From: Isoptericola halalbus
Lineage (GTDB): Bacteria > Actinomycetota > Actinomycetes > Actinomycetales > Cellulomonadaceae
Length of the DNA stretch: 64,000 bases
Assembly (NCBI GenBank): GCA_009663185.1
Contig: VJZX01000010.1
Coordinates: 1-64,000, forward strand
Reading direction: 5' to 3'
In this document: in pieces, positions 26,137 to 35,348 of the stretch
Position numbering within the stretch: the stretch's first letter is position 1
Layout of the letters: each line of letters begins with the position of its first letter
The notes under the pieces: generated by a model
Databases searched by the model: none
What the model saw: only the letters and a program-made list of their open reading frames with translations
Told to the model about the DNA's origin: nothing
Made by a program: the position numbers and the translations under genes

Positions 26137-27418
26137 TGGTCTTGGAGATCCACGCCGACGGCAGGCTGCCGACCGTCGTGTGCGCCCCGATCTGCGCGCG
26201 GAGGGTGTCCGCCTTGCCGGTGATGGCCTTCGTCTCGCCCGTCGACGACGTCCCGACGATGGTCTTTACCTGCCCGCTGACATAGCGCGCCGTGACGCGG
26301 ATCTGCGCGACGTCGGGAAGGCCGAACAGCGCGCGTGCCCGTGTCTGGGTCATCGTCCGGTCCCACGAGACGTAGCTGTTCCCAGGCGCCTCCAGGCTGT
26401 AGGGATCGGACACGGAGCGCTCGTACGGCACGACGGAGGACCAGACGTCCTCGGAGTTCGCCGTCCGCCCCCCGCTCGAGGAGAAGTAGTGCGCTGCGAC
26501 GGGGGTCCCGCCGTATGTCAGGACGCGGCCGTTGGTGATCGAGCGGGTCGTCTTGTCGACGGCCGCCTTCCACACCGCGCCGTAGTAGCCGCCCCCCTCG
26601 TTCTCCTTGAGCCATCCGCTGAAGTTCTGGTCCCGCACGTCGTCGACGACGTGGCAGCCGCACGACCACTTGCGCGCGTCCATCTTGGTCAGCGCGTAGG
26701 ACCGTGCGGTGATCGCCTGGGCCCGCAGGGCACGCGCGCCCCAGGTCAGGCCCCACGACGACGGCATCTCGGCGATGCCGTAGAGGTACTCGGTGTTCAG
26801 CCGCAGGTCGTTGACGATGTTCGGGACGCCCTGCCGCGCTGCGATCCGCATGCGCCCGTGGCGGTACTCGCCGTGCGTGCCCCGGATGCTCACGACAGCC
26901 TTGTTCCCGCCCGGCTTGAAGTATCGGGTGCCGGCCCACTCGAGAAGCAAGGAGCTCCTGAGCCAGGTCCTGCCGGCGAACGTCACCGAGGCCTGGGTCC
27001 CGGAGGTGGAGAAGGTGAGTGTCCGGCCACCGATCCCTTGGACGATCGTGACACCCTTTGGCCCACGTACCCGCCAGCGCCCGCCGTCGATCGTGGCCGT
27101 CGTCGACGTGGCCGTGTCGCCCCCAGTGCTGCCGTACGGGCTCGGACCGAACAGCTGGACCGCCACGATCGGCGGGGTGTCGCGGAAGCGAGCCCTGGTG
27201 TTGGTGTAGTAGTGATCGAGGATCTCGAGCGCGGTCGCGCCGCGCCGGGAGAGCTCGTAGGCCCCGTACTGGGGCATGCCGACCCCATGGCCGAAGCCTG
27301 ACCCTGTGATCGTGAACGAGGACGGGACGGCCGCAGTCGCCGTCGGTGGGGCGGCCCCAGCCGTCACCATGAGCGTCGCGATCGTCGCCGCGACGGCACG
27401 TGCCTTGATCCTTGCCAT
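26126..27418 (-). CDS. Secreted SpoIID/LytB domain protein
   Basis: SpoIID-type proteins are lytic transglycosylases that act on glycan strands stripped of peptides. The 430-residue protein has a signal peptide (about 1-30), the signature GFGHGVGMPQYGAYE near the N-terminus (41-55), a LNTEYLYGIAEMPSSW segment with the likely catalytic Glu, ARSYAL, and AAHYFSSSGGRTANSEDVW. The ATG at 27418 follows GGAAGG at some distance. It is divergent from an amidase (27588) that would produce denuded strands, a pairing like SpoIIP-SpoIID in Bacillus; the partnership here is inference. Confidence 0.88.
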   Translation of the reverse strand: MARIKARAVAATIATLMVTAGAAPPTATAAVPSSFTITGSGFGHGVGMPQYGAYELSRRGATALEILDHYYTNTRARFRDTPPIVAVQLFGPSPYGSTGGDTATSTTATIDGGRWRVRGPKGVTIVQGIGGRTLTFSTSGTQASVTFAGRTWLRSSLLLEWAGTRYFKPGGNKAVVSIRGTHGEYRHGRMRIAARQGVPNIVNDLRLNTEYLYGIAEMPSSWGLTWGARALRAQAITARSYALTKMDARKWSCGCHVVDDVRDQNFSGWLKENEGGGYYGAVWKAAVDKTTRSITNGRVLTYGGTPVAAHYFSSSGGRTANSEDVWSSVVPYERSVSDPYSLEAPGNSYVSWDRTMTQTRARALFGLPDVAQIRVTARYVSGQVKTIVGTSSTGETKAITGKADTLRAQIGAHTTVGSLPSAWISKTTNN

Positions 27419-27573
27419 TGTGAACAGCTGCCTTCCGTTTCGGGGCAGCGTGTGGTAAGTGCCCCTCCATCCACTGTGCAACATCCGGAGAGCGGGGGCA
27501 TCTGGGGCAGCTCGCGCCGGCGGCGGACCTCCGTCGGCTCCGCCCTCGACGAGCAGTGTTGCCCGGGGCCATC

Positions 27574-27579
27574 TACCGT
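27574..27579 (+). promoter_or_regulatory. Candidate -10 element of the amidase gene
   Basis: TACCGT lies 8 bases before the ATG at 27588, giving a leaderless or almost leaderless mRNA. A GAGG at 27581-27584 is too close to act normally. No good -35 is visible. Confidence 0.4.
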
Positions 27580-27587
27580 CGAGGCAC

Positions 27588-29510
27588 ATGAGGCAGATCA
27601 CACGTCGTGCCACGGCGACCATGACGGTCCTCGCGCTGGCGCTGGCAGGGCTCTTCGTGCCGACGATCACGCTGCCGCTGCCTGAGGCGCGCGCGGTCAC
27701 TCCGGACGTCGACGAGCTGCGGATACGTGGCGTCGACGCCGAGGCGCGGCGTGATCCCACGGCCCTCGACGGGGCCGCCGGCGAGCACCATGACCACTCC
27801 CGGGACGAGGACGGCGCGCAGGTGCACGCCGAGGAAGAACGGGTGGCAGGGCGGCTCGCCGCACTGAGCCCGCGCCGGACCACGGAGGAGTTCCTCGTGG
27901 CCGGCATCACCTGGGAGCTGCGCGACGACGAGGTCGTCACCGAGGCGGCCGTCCGGCTGCGCGAGCGCGGCCGGTGGGGCGACTGGGAAGCACTGGGGAT
28001 CGACGGCGTGGAGGTGCGCGGTGGCCGCGCCGGGACGGAGCCGATCGTCTCGACGGGGGCCACGGGGATCCAGGCGCGGGTGCTCACCGAGAGCGGCGTA
28101 CCGCCGACCGGTCTGCGGATCGACGTCGTCGACCCCGGAACGTCACCGGTCGACGCGTACGCCGGGACGGCGACCTCCCCGGCGGCGTCGGCCTCTGCCG
28201 CCACGGGCAACGAGATCCGGCCGGCGATGGTCACGCGCGCCGGCTGGGGCGCGGACGAGTCGCTGTCGTCGCGGTGGCCCGAGGTCTCCGGCCGGCTCGA
28301 CGCGATGTACGTGCACCACACGGCCGGGACGAACTCGTACACCCGCGCGCAGTCCGCCGCGATCGTGCGTGGCATCTACGGCTACCACACCCGCTCCCGG
28401 GACTGGCCGGACATCGGCTACCACTTCCTGGTCGACAAGTTCGGCACCGTGTTCGTCGGGCGCAAGGAGTCGCGCAAGGACAACCCCGTCGGGGCGCAGG
28501 CGGGCGGCTACAACACCGGGACGATCGGCGTCTCCGCACTGGGGAACTTCGAGAGCGTGCGCCCGACGGCGGCACTCGTGAACGGCATCGAGCGTGTCCT
28601 GGCCTGGAAGGCCTACACCTACAACATCGGGCCGATGTCGACCGTGGTCCTGCCCACGGGCGGGAGCACCGGCTCGGGCACGCGCGCGACGCCCGGGACG
28701 GACGTGCGCGTGCCGCGGATCCTCGGCCACCGGACCACGAACATCACCGCCTGCCCGGGCCGGTACCTGACCGAGAAGCTGCCCTCGATCCGCCGAGACG
28801 TCCTCGAACGGGTCAGGGCGGCCAAGGACCGCTACGGCGTGGCACGGCGCACGACCGGACGGGTCGACCCGATCGCCGCGACGCCCGGGCAGAAGCCGAT
28901 CCAGTGGTTCTCCAGGACGACGTACCGCTGGCGCGGCGTCGAGGGCGCCGCGAGGTACCAGGTGCTCCAGCGCTTCGGCCGGTACGACAGCAAGATGCCC
29001 GACACGCGGTACTGGCGGAAGGTCAAGATCGTCTCCGGGACGTCCGCGACGCTCTCGATGAGCCGTGGCTACTCGGTCGTGTACGCCGTCCGTCCGATCG
29101 ACTCCAAGGGAAGGTACGGTCCCATCCGGCGGGTGGTGCGGACCACGCGGCCCGTCGCCGACGGCGACGTCAGGCGTGCGGAAGGCACCTGGCTGCGGCG
29201 GACGAGCGACGGGTGGTACGGGGGCAAGGCCTGGTTCACCGACGAGCAGGGCGCTCGGCTCAGGGTCCCGGGTGCCGTCGACGTGCGGAGCATCCGCGTG
29301 ATCGCCCCGACAGCACCCGGGAACGGGCGCGTCGCCGTCTTCGTCGGCGGGACCCGTGTGGGCACGATCGACCTCAGTTCGGTGTGGAGGAACGATCAGG
29401 TCACGCGCACGGTGAAGCTCTCGGCGCGCAGGTCCGGGGCGGTCACCTTCCGGACTCTCGACGCGGGCAAGGTCGTGCGGATCAGCGGGGTCGGCATCTC
29501 CCGCTGGTGA
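27588..29510 (+). CDS. Secreted N-acetylmuramoyl-L-alanine amidase (PGRP/Amidase_2 type), second copy
   Basis: The protein has 640 residues, with a signal peptide to about residue 36 and a His/Glu/Asp-rich linker (56-85). A domain at about 95-185 is shared with the amidase at 9665. The zinc amidase domain (about 212-400) has likely ligands His243/His244 (MYVHHTAG), His381 (ILGHR) and Cys389 (ACPG). The C-terminal 240 residues carry fibronectin/jelly-roll-like beta structure (YRWRGVEGAARYQVLQRF). Compared with the first copy, it has another C-terminal region, so the two probably bind different wall sites. It faces away from SpoIID/LytB. Confidence 0.9.
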   Translation: MRQITRRATATMTVLALALAGLFVPTITLPLPEARAVTPDVDELRIRGVDAEARRDPTALDGAAGEHHDHSRDEDGAQVHAEEERVAGRLAALSPRRTTEEFLVAGITWELRDDEVVTEAAVRLRERGRWGDWEALGIDGVEVRGGRAGTEPIVSTGATGIQARVLTESGVPPTGLRIDVVDPGTSPVDAYAGTATSPAASASAATGNEIRPAMVTRAGWGADESLSSRWPEVSGRLDAMYVHHTAGTNSYTRAQSAAIVRGIYGYHTRSRDWPDIGYHFLVDKFGTVFVGRKESRKDNPVGAQAGGYNTGTIGVSALGNFESVRPTAALVNGIERVLAWKAYTYNIGPMSTVVLPTGGSTGSGTRATPGTDVRVPRILGHRTTNITACPGRYLTEKLPSIRRDVLERVRAAKDRYGVARRTTGRVDPIAATPGQKPIQWFSRTTYRWRGVEGAARYQVLQRFGRYDSKMPDTRYWRKVKIVSGTSATLSMSRGYSVVYAVRPIDSKGRYGPIRRVVRTTRPVADGDVRRAEGTWLRRTSDGWYGGKAWFTDEQGARLRVPGAVDVRSIRVIAPTAPGNGRVAVFVGGTRVGTIDLSSVWRNDQVTRTVKLSARRSGAVTFRTLDAGKVVRISGVGISRW

Positions 29511-29533
29511 CGCCCGTCGCCGCGGGGCGGCGG

Positions 29534-29539
29534 TATCCT
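29534..29539 (+). promoter_or_regulatory. Candidate -10 element of the first sulfotransferase-like gene
   Basis: TATCCT lies about 37 bases before the GTG at 29577, which has its own AGGGGA site at 29564-29569. A small GC hairpin (29518-29532) directly precedes it and may end the amidase transcript. Confidence 0.5.
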
Positions 29540-29576
29540 TCGGAGCGTCCTTGCTCACCGTGATAGGGGAACTGGC

Positions 29577-30305
29577 GTGCACGCGTTCCGCAAGATGGCC
29601 TACCTCGACGTCGAGAAGACGGGCTCGACCTACGTGTCCAAGTTCCTCCGGACGTTCCTGGACGACGAGGAGGTCCACGTCGAGAAGCACGGGCTGCTCG
29701 AGGACCAGCCGCCTGCGGACCGCATCCACGTGATCTCGGTGCGGGAGCCGCTCGACCTGTACCTGTCGCTCTTCTCCTACGGCTGCGACCAGCGCGGGCG
29801 GGTCCACGAGGCGCTCGTCGCCGCCGGCCACGGCGATCTCTACGCACCCACGGGTGAGGCGTTCGGGCGGTGGCTCGACCTCATCCTCGACCCCGCCAAC
29901 GCCCACCTCCTCGCGAACCGCAACTATGCCCGGTCGGGGTGCGCGCCCTTCGTCGGGCTGATGTCGTTCCGCGTCGCGCGCCTCGCCATGCCACGCCCGC
30001 TCGAGGCGCTCGCCGGCGTCGACGGTGTTGACTCCTTCCTCGACGCCTACCGCAAGCACTCGGTCGTCGACGAGGTGCTCCACACGGAGCGGCTCACCGA
30101 GGACCTCGAAGCCTTCGTCCGCGCCTACGACGGGCGCCTCACCTGGAAGCCCTCGACCGAGGCCGCTATCGCCGAGCTGCACAAGGACCGCCGCGTGAAC
30201 GCCAGCAACCGCGTCGACGAGGGTGACTCGTTCGTCGTGCCGGCCGGCGCACGCGAGCGAGTCCAGGCACGCGAGCCTCTCCTGGTCGAGGTCTTCGGCT
30301 ACTGA
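29577..30305 (+). CDS. Sulfotransferase family 2-like protein
   Basis: The 242-residue cytosolic protein shows YLDVEKTGSTYVSKFL near residue 9, the 5'-phosphosulfate-binding loop (K-x-GST) of sulfotransferases, and ISVREPLDLYLSLFSYG near 54-70, the 3'-phosphate-binding Arg...Ser motif. The likely reaction is transfer of sulfate from PAPS to a sugar hydroxyl. It opens the surface-glycan island, whose far end holds the PAPS genes cysC, cysD, cysN and cysQ. Sequence divergence is large and the acceptor is unknown. The GTG start follows AGGGGA. Confidence 0.72.
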   Translation: MHAFRKMAYLDVEKTGSTYVSKFLRTFLDDEEVHVEKHGLLEDQPPADRIHVISVREPLDLYLSLFSYGCDQRGRVHEALVAAGHGDLYAPTGEAFGRWLDLILDPANAHLLANRNYARSGCAPFVGLMSFRVARLAMPRPLEALAGVDGVDSFLDAYRKHSVVDEVLHTERLTEDLEAFVRAYDGRLTWKPSTEAAIAELHKDRRVNASNRVDEGDSFVVPAGARERVQAREPLLVEVFGY

Positions 30306-30363
30306 GCCAGGCCTGCACCCCCCGGTCCCAGGAGGACCTCATCCGATGCGCCACCGGTTCGGC

Positions 30364-30369
30364 TAGGAT
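30364..30369 (+). promoter_or_regulatory. Candidate -10 element of the pyruvyl transferase-like/GT8 gene
   Basis: TAGGAT is the same hexamer as at 6456 and 47831. The start would be near 30376, leaving a leader of about 66 bases to the ATG at 30442. Confidence 0.5.
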
Positions 30370-30441
30370 CCGGGGGTTCGACCGACCCGCGGTGTGCCGA
30401 TGGCCCCGCCGATCTCTGGTCCGCCGATTCAAAGGAACGCG

Positions 30442-33153
30442 ATGACACACCCTGTACGACGCCTTGCGCAGCGAGTGCTGCGACGTGCCTCGACGGTTGC
30501 CGGTCGACGGCCCGCCCAGCCGCAGCGCGGGGTCGAGCCCGACGAGCGCCAGCGCCTGCGCCAGCGCGTCGCGGACCTCAAGGCGGAGCAGGAGCGCTAC
30601 ACCCTGGCCTACCGCCGGCTCATCGCCGCGGTGCAGGGTGTGCACGAGGACGACCTGCCGCGTGGAGCGGGGACGCCGAACCGCAAGTGGGTTGCGGCCG
30701 CCCGGCAGCGGAACGCCGAGGCGACCCTCGCGCGCAGACTGCGGCAGGGCGCGACCCTCCCCGAGGCGGTCGTCGCGAGCGTCCGTCCGCAGCTGCGCTC
30801 GAACCACGTCAACGCCCGCGCGCTGTGCCAGTCGCTCTACGCGCGGCCGGAGACCCGCGTCGCCGGCGCTCTCGGTGGTGCGCTCGTCGCCCTTCGCATG
30901 GAGCTGCACGACCTCGCCTGGGACCAGTTCTCCGAGGTCCCGCTGGACCTGGTGGCGCAGCTCGCGCCGGCGGAGTACGCGCGTGCCGCGGTCCAGGTCG
31001 AGCGGCGCGACGCGCTCGACGCGGCGACGGCCTGGGTCGAGGACGGAACCGTGACCGACCCTGTCACCCTCGTGAGCATGGCAGAGGTCTTCTTCGCAGC
31101 CGAGGCGTACGCCGGGGCAGACCGCGCCCTGGCGTCTGCACTGAGCAGCGATGTGCTCGGCGAGGTCGAGACCCGCCGTGCCCGGCTCCTGCAGGAGTGG
31201 GTCGCCCGCGCGCTGGCTCCAGGCGAGCCGACGCCCGTGCCCGAGGATCGGGTGTCCTTCGGTGTCATCGACTACAAGCAGCCGGACGAGTCGACCACCT
31301 CGTCGAACCTCGGCGACTACGTGCAGACGATCGCCAGCCTCGGCCACCTCGTCCGGCACGAGGGACTGACCTTCCACGGCGACGAGGACCTCGTCGACGT
31401 CGTGACGGACCTGCACAAGCGTGTCCGCCCCGAGCTGAAGATCGAGGGTCCGGGTGCCGACGTGGAGCTCACCGTCGTCAACCGCGACTCGTCGAGCCTC
31501 GACGCGATCCCGCCGGGGACGTGGATGATCGCGTTCGGCTGGTACATGCAGAACTCGTTCGGTCTGCGCTACGACTTCCCGTTCCACCCGAACGTGCGGC
31601 CGCTGTTCATCTCCTTCCACGTGAACCGGCCGTCGATGCTCACCGACGAGGCCGTGCAGTACCTCAAGGCCCACGGGCCGATCGGCTGCCGCGACTGGAA
31701 CACCGTCCACCTGCTGCTCAACCGCGGTGTTCCCGCCTTCTTCTCGGGCTGCCTCACGACGACGATCAGCACGGTCTTCCCGGACCCGGCGTCGCCCGCC
31801 CCCGCGGACGCGCCGACCGTCTGGGTCGACACCCCCGCCCCGAGCGAGGACGCGCTGACGCTGACTCAGGCGCGCGAGGACGTGCGCTGGATCCCGATCG
31901 CGCCCAACATGCGCGAGGCGCTCGACCTGCTCGAGAGCTACCGCACCGAGTTCGGCGAGGTCGTCACCTCGCGTCTGCACTGCTACCTGCCGTCGTGGTC
32001 CATCGGCGCCAACGTCAAGTTCACGCCTCGCAACCGCGCCGACGTGCGCTTCGCGGGCCTGCTCGACGCCGACGAGGCGGGACTGCGCGCGATGCAGCAG
32101 CGGATCCGCGACCTCCTCGCCGCACCGATGGCACTCGTCGTGAGGGGCGCCTCCGAGGAGGAGGTCTACGCCGAGTGGCGCCGAGTGTGCGAGCCCGAGG
32201 TCGCCAAGGCTCGTGCGGCGCACGAGATGCCCGTGAGCCCGCTCTCGCTCTCGTTCGACGTCGCCGAGGCGTGCCGCACGGCGCGTGCGTCGCGCGTGGT
32301 CGTGCCGGCGTCCGCGCCGCGCGACGGCGAGACGGTGTACGCGGCGGTCGCGCTCGACGGGAACCTCAAGGAGGAGATGGAGGTCGTCATCGGCGGGATG
32401 GTGCGGCACTCCGACCGCCCGCTGCACGTGGTCTCGCTGACGCGCGACCACACGAGCGCAGACCACGAGCGCCTCGCCGGCCTCTTCCCCGAGGTCACCT
32501 TCGAGTGGATCGCGTGCGACGACATCGACTACGGCCCTGTGCTGGGCATGCTCTCGCACATCACGGTGTCCACCATGGACAGGCTCCTCCTGCCCGAGCT
32601 CCTGCCGGACATCGAGCGCATCGTCTACCACGACATCGACGCCCTCACGGTGACGGACATCGCGGAGCTGTACGACGTCGAGCTCCAGGGTGCCCCGCTC
32701 GCGGCTCGTGCCTCGGTCGGTCATGGCGTGCGCAGCGGTCTCGGGAACATCCTGCGTTCCGGGCGTCGCCTCAGCGAGAGCCCGGCCGCCGCGAACGAGT
32801 TCTACCGCACGATGTACCAGCGGCACCCGGGCGACTTCCCCGCGTTCAACGCCGGGATCCTCGTGCTCGACCTCGCCGTGATGCGCGCGGACGGCTTCAC
32901 CGCGGCATACGTGCCGTACGTGGAGCACTACGGTCTCAACGACCAGGAGATCCTCAACTGCTACGCAGGGTCGACGTACCGCCAGGTGGCTCCTGCGTGG
33001 AACAACTGGCCGACCCAGGAGACCGTGGCCGACCCGAAGATCCTGCACTGGGCCGGGCACCTGAAGCCGTGGGACCGGTCACGGTACGTGCTGCAGCGCG
33101 AGCGCTGGGAGGACGGCGAGGCGTTCGTCGCGGCGCGCAGGGCGGCTGACTGA
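30442..33153 (+). CDS. Fusion of polysaccharide pyruvyl transferase-like domain and GT8 glycosyltransferase
   Basis: The 903-residue protein has three parts. Residues 1-260 are helical, coiled-coil/TPR-like. Residues about 271-545 match the pyruvyl transferase fold (VSFGVIDYKQPDESTTSSNLGDY, PLFISFHVNRPSML, GPIGCRDWNTVHLL). Residues about 630-880 are a GT8 domain: VYAAVALDGNLKEEMEVVIG, the metal-binding DxD at Asp731/Asp733 (YHDIDA), FPAFNAGILVLDL and ILHWAGHLKPWD. GT8 enzymes are retaining transferases using UDP-sugars. ATG 30442 is preferred (AAAGGA site) over ATG 30394. The fusion implies sequential modification of one glycan; this is inferred. Confidence 0.78.
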   Translation: MTHPVRRLAQRVLRRASTVAGRRPAQPQRGVEPDERQRLRQRVADLKAEQERYTLAYRRLIAAVQGVHEDDLPRGAGTPNRKWVAAARQRNAEATLARRLRQGATLPEAVVASVRPQLRSNHVNARALCQSLYARPETRVAGALGGALVALRMELHDLAWDQFSEVPLDLVAQLAPAEYARAAVQVERRDALDAATAWVEDGTVTDPVTLVSMAEVFFAAEAYAGADRALASALSSDVLGEVETRRARLLQEWVARALAPGEPTPVPEDRVSFGVIDYKQPDESTTSSNLGDYVQTIASLGHLVRHEGLTFHGDEDLVDVVTDLHKRVRPELKIEGPGADVELTVVNRDSSSLDAIPPGTWMIAFGWYMQNSFGLRYDFPFHPNVRPLFISFHVNRPSMLTDEAVQYLKAHGPIGCRDWNTVHLLLNRGVPAFFSGCLTTTISTVFPDPASPAPADAPTVWVDTPAPSEDALTLTQAREDVRWIPIAPNMREALDLLESYRTEFGEVVTSRLHCYLPSWSIGANVKFTPRNRADVRFAGLLDADEAGLRAMQQRIRDLLAAPMALVVRGASEEEVYAEWRRVCEPEVAKARAAHEMPVSPLSLSFDVAEACRTARASRVVVPASAPRDGETVYAAVALDGNLKEEMEVVIGGMVRHSDRPLHVVSLTRDHTSADHERLAGLFPEVTFEWIACDDIDYGPVLGMLSHITVSTMDRLLLPELLPDIERIVYHDIDALTVTDIAELYDVELQGAPLAARASVGHGVRSGLGNILRSGRRLSESPAAANEFYRTMYQRHPGDFPAFNAGILVLDLAVMRADGFTAAYVPYVEHYGLNDQEILNCYAGSTYRQVAPAWNNWPTQETVADPKILHWAGHLKPWDRSRYVLQRERWEDGEAFVAARRAAD

Positions 33154-33155
33154 CC

Positions 33156-35348
33156 GTGCACAACGGCGAGCGCGTCCAGGAGGCGGTGCGTCTCCTGGAC
33201 GCGCTCGCGACGGGCGCCACGGTGCCACGCCCGGACATGATCCGGGCGCTCCGGGCGCTCGACGGCGACGTCACGGTCGCGACGCGCCTGGTCTCCGAGG
33301 CTGTGGCGCGCTTCCCGCGGCACGGGGGTGTGCGCCTGGAGGCCGGCCGCGCGCTGCTGCGTGCAGGAGACGCCCCGGGCGCGGTGCCTCAGCTGCGCAG
33401 GGCGCTCTCCCTGGGAGCCGACGAGGCCACCGCGCGGACGAACCTCGCACGGGCTCTGGCGGCGTGCGGGGCGCCGCTCGACGAGATCGACGAGGCCTTC
33501 GCGGCCGCGATGCTCGCGGGCGGTGACGACATCCTCCTCGTCCGCGACTGGAAGTCCGTGCGGCGAGGCCCGCACGACGTCCCGCTGGACGAGCGGCTCG
33601 CGGCGGTCCAGGATTCCGTATCCCGCCCCCTGCCCGGCGTTCTGCGGGTGCTCCTGCGAGAGGGGCCGGGAAGGCCCCCCGCAGCGCGCCACGCGGCACC
33701 GCTGCAGGTGCTTCTTGACGACGAGCGCGTCGCCGCGTGCCGACGGGTGTGGGACGCGTACTGCGGCCTGCGTCCGATCGACGCCGCTGATGCGGAGCGG
33801 GTCGCGCGGCTGCCCGTCGAGGTGGTCCAGCTGTTCTTCCTGGCGCGGCCGCCCCGCGTCATACCGTTCGGTGATGCCGCGGCGGCGGGACTCGACCTCG
33901 ATCCGGCCGCGCTGCGGTGGTGGGTCGACGAGTTCCAGAAGCCCGACGTCCCCCAACCCGATGTGAGGGTGTTCCAGTCCGACGTGCACCGTTCGCGTGC
34001 ACTGCGCGACGACGAGCTGCTGGGGTACCAGACCAGGGCGGTGCGCGAACGGCAGATGGTGCTGCGAGACCTCGCCGGCGGTGAGCCGAGCGCCGTCTTC
34101 GACGCCGTGCTCGTCCAGGGACGGGCGGTCTACTCGTTCGGTCGGACCGAGCTGACGTGGTTCATCGCGGCCGGCGAAGGCTTCGGTGCGTCGTACCTCG
34201 CGTTGCCCGGCCGCGGGGCTCTCTTCGACCTCGGGTCGAACCTGGGGCGGCACCATGTCGGCGCCGAGCGGCTCTCCAACCTGTACGGCCACCTGCTGCG
34301 GCGCGTCGCCCGGCTGCACGAGCGCTTCGCGGAGGCCATCACGAGGCCGGTGGGCCTCGGGGCGCAGCGTGCAGTCGTCCTTCAGGTGTCCGCGCCAGAG
34401 AACTTCGCGCACCACGTGTGGAACCTCTACCCCGGGCTGGAGCGCATCGTGGCGCTGGGGCTCGCCGGCCGGGTCACGGAGATCCGCACGGCGGGCACGC
34501 AGTTCTTCGGACCTCTCGCCGAGCTCTTTCCCGAGCTCGACGGTGGGCGGGTCGTGGAGGAGGAACGGCGATCGATCCGCGATCCCTACCCGTTCTCCCG
34601 CGACCACCTCGTCATCGCGCCCGGCGGCTATTTCATCGGCCGGGCGCTCGTGGAGCGGATCCGCGACCGGATGGGCGGTCTCCCCGCCGTTCCGGGACTC
34701 GAGCCGCCGGCGGGCCTGGACGAGCGTCGCCCGTACCCGGTGGTCTGGATCGGGCTGCGAGTGCGCAGCCGCGCATGGGTCGACCAGGAGCATGAGATCC
34801 CCCGGCTCGTGGACGCGCTGCTCGACCGGTACCCGGACGGACTCGTCGTTCTTGACGGCTACACCTATCCCGTGGCGAACGACCTCGTCTCTGCTCGCTG
34901 GCAGAAGAGCATCGACGAGCTCACCGCGGTCGCAGCGGCGATCCGCGGAGCCGTCTCGCGGCCAGAGCGCGTCATCGACCTCGTCGGAAGCACGATGCGT
35001 GAGGCGGTGCTGTGGGCCGAGGTGACCGACGTCTACGTCGCGCCGAACGGCACGAGCCAGCACAAGGTGGGTTGGTTCAGCGACGCTCCCGGGATCGTCT
35101 ACGCGCCTCCCTCGCTCGCCGCGACCTCTCCTCTCGAGCGACCTGGGGCGCGGGAGGCGGAAGGACGGCCGATCCCGGTCACGGTCTTCGGTGAGCCGGT
35201 CGCGGCGGGGGAGCGGCGATGGAGCGCCGACGTGCGGCCCCACCTCGAGAACATCCGCGTGGACGGGGATCAGGTGCGCGGGCTGATCGTCGAGCTGCTC
35301 GAGGCACGCGCTGCGTCGTCGAGCAGCTCGAGCCACGACGACCGGTAG
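33156..35348 (+). CDS. Unrecognised glycan-island protein, TPR-like N-terminus and possible GT61-like C-terminus
   Basis: This 730-residue protein has no clear signal peptide. Residues 1-130 look like TPR helices (FPRHGGVRLEAGRALLRAGDAP). The C-terminal half resembles the plan of DUF563/GT61 transferases only loosely: NFAHHVWNLYPGLERIVALG, then VVWIGLRVRS, then VTDVYVAPNGTSQHKVGW in the place of the usual GPHGAG segment. This assignment is weak. It starts 3 bases after the pyruvyl transferase-like/GT8 fusion, so is almost surely co-transcribed. Its last 79 bases overlap the 3' end of the convergent GT4 gene. Confidence 0.6.
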   Translation: MHNGERVQEAVRLLDALATGATVPRPDMIRALRALDGDVTVATRLVSEAVARFPRHGGVRLEAGRALLRAGDAPGAVPQLRRALSLGADEATARTNLARALAACGAPLDEIDEAFAAAMLAGGDDILLVRDWKSVRRGPHDVPLDERLAAVQDSVSRPLPGVLRVLLREGPGRPPAARHAAPLQVLLDDERVAACRRVWDAYCGLRPIDAADAERVARLPVEVVQLFFLARPPRVIPFGDAAAAGLDLDPAALRWWVDEFQKPDVPQPDVRVFQSDVHRSRALRDDELLGYQTRAVRERQMVLRDLAGGEPSAVFDAVLVQGRAVYSFGRTELTWFIAAGEGFGASYLALPGRGALFDLGSNLGRHHVGAERLSNLYGHLLRRVARLHERFAEAITRPVGLGAQRAVVLQVSAPENFAHHVWNLYPGLERIVALGLAGRVTEIRTAGTQFFGPLAELFPELDGGRVVEEERRSIRDPYPFSRDHLVIAPGGYFIGRALVERIRDRMGGLPAVPGLEPPAGLDERRPYPVVWIGLRVRSRAWVDQEHEIPRLVDALLDRYPDGLVVLDGYTYPVANDLVSARWQKSIDELTAVAAAIRGAVSRPERVIDLVGSTMREAVLWAEVTDVYVAPNGTSQHKVGWFSDAPGIVYAPPSLAATSPLERPGAREAEGRPIPVTVFGEPVAAGERRWSADVRPHLENIRVDGDQVRGLIVELLEARAASSSSSSHDDR

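Noticed and set aside
29518-29532. CGCCGC-GGG-GCGGCG hairpin as a full terminator
   Set aside because: The stem is only 6 base pairs, has no T run, and abuts a good -10 element; it could equally be chance in GC-rich DNA.
30166-33060. A 960-codon antisense frame opposite the pyruvyl transferase-like/GT8 gene
   Set aside because: Codon-bias shadow of the plus-strand gene; composition is His/Arg/Asp/Val-rich with no domain pattern.
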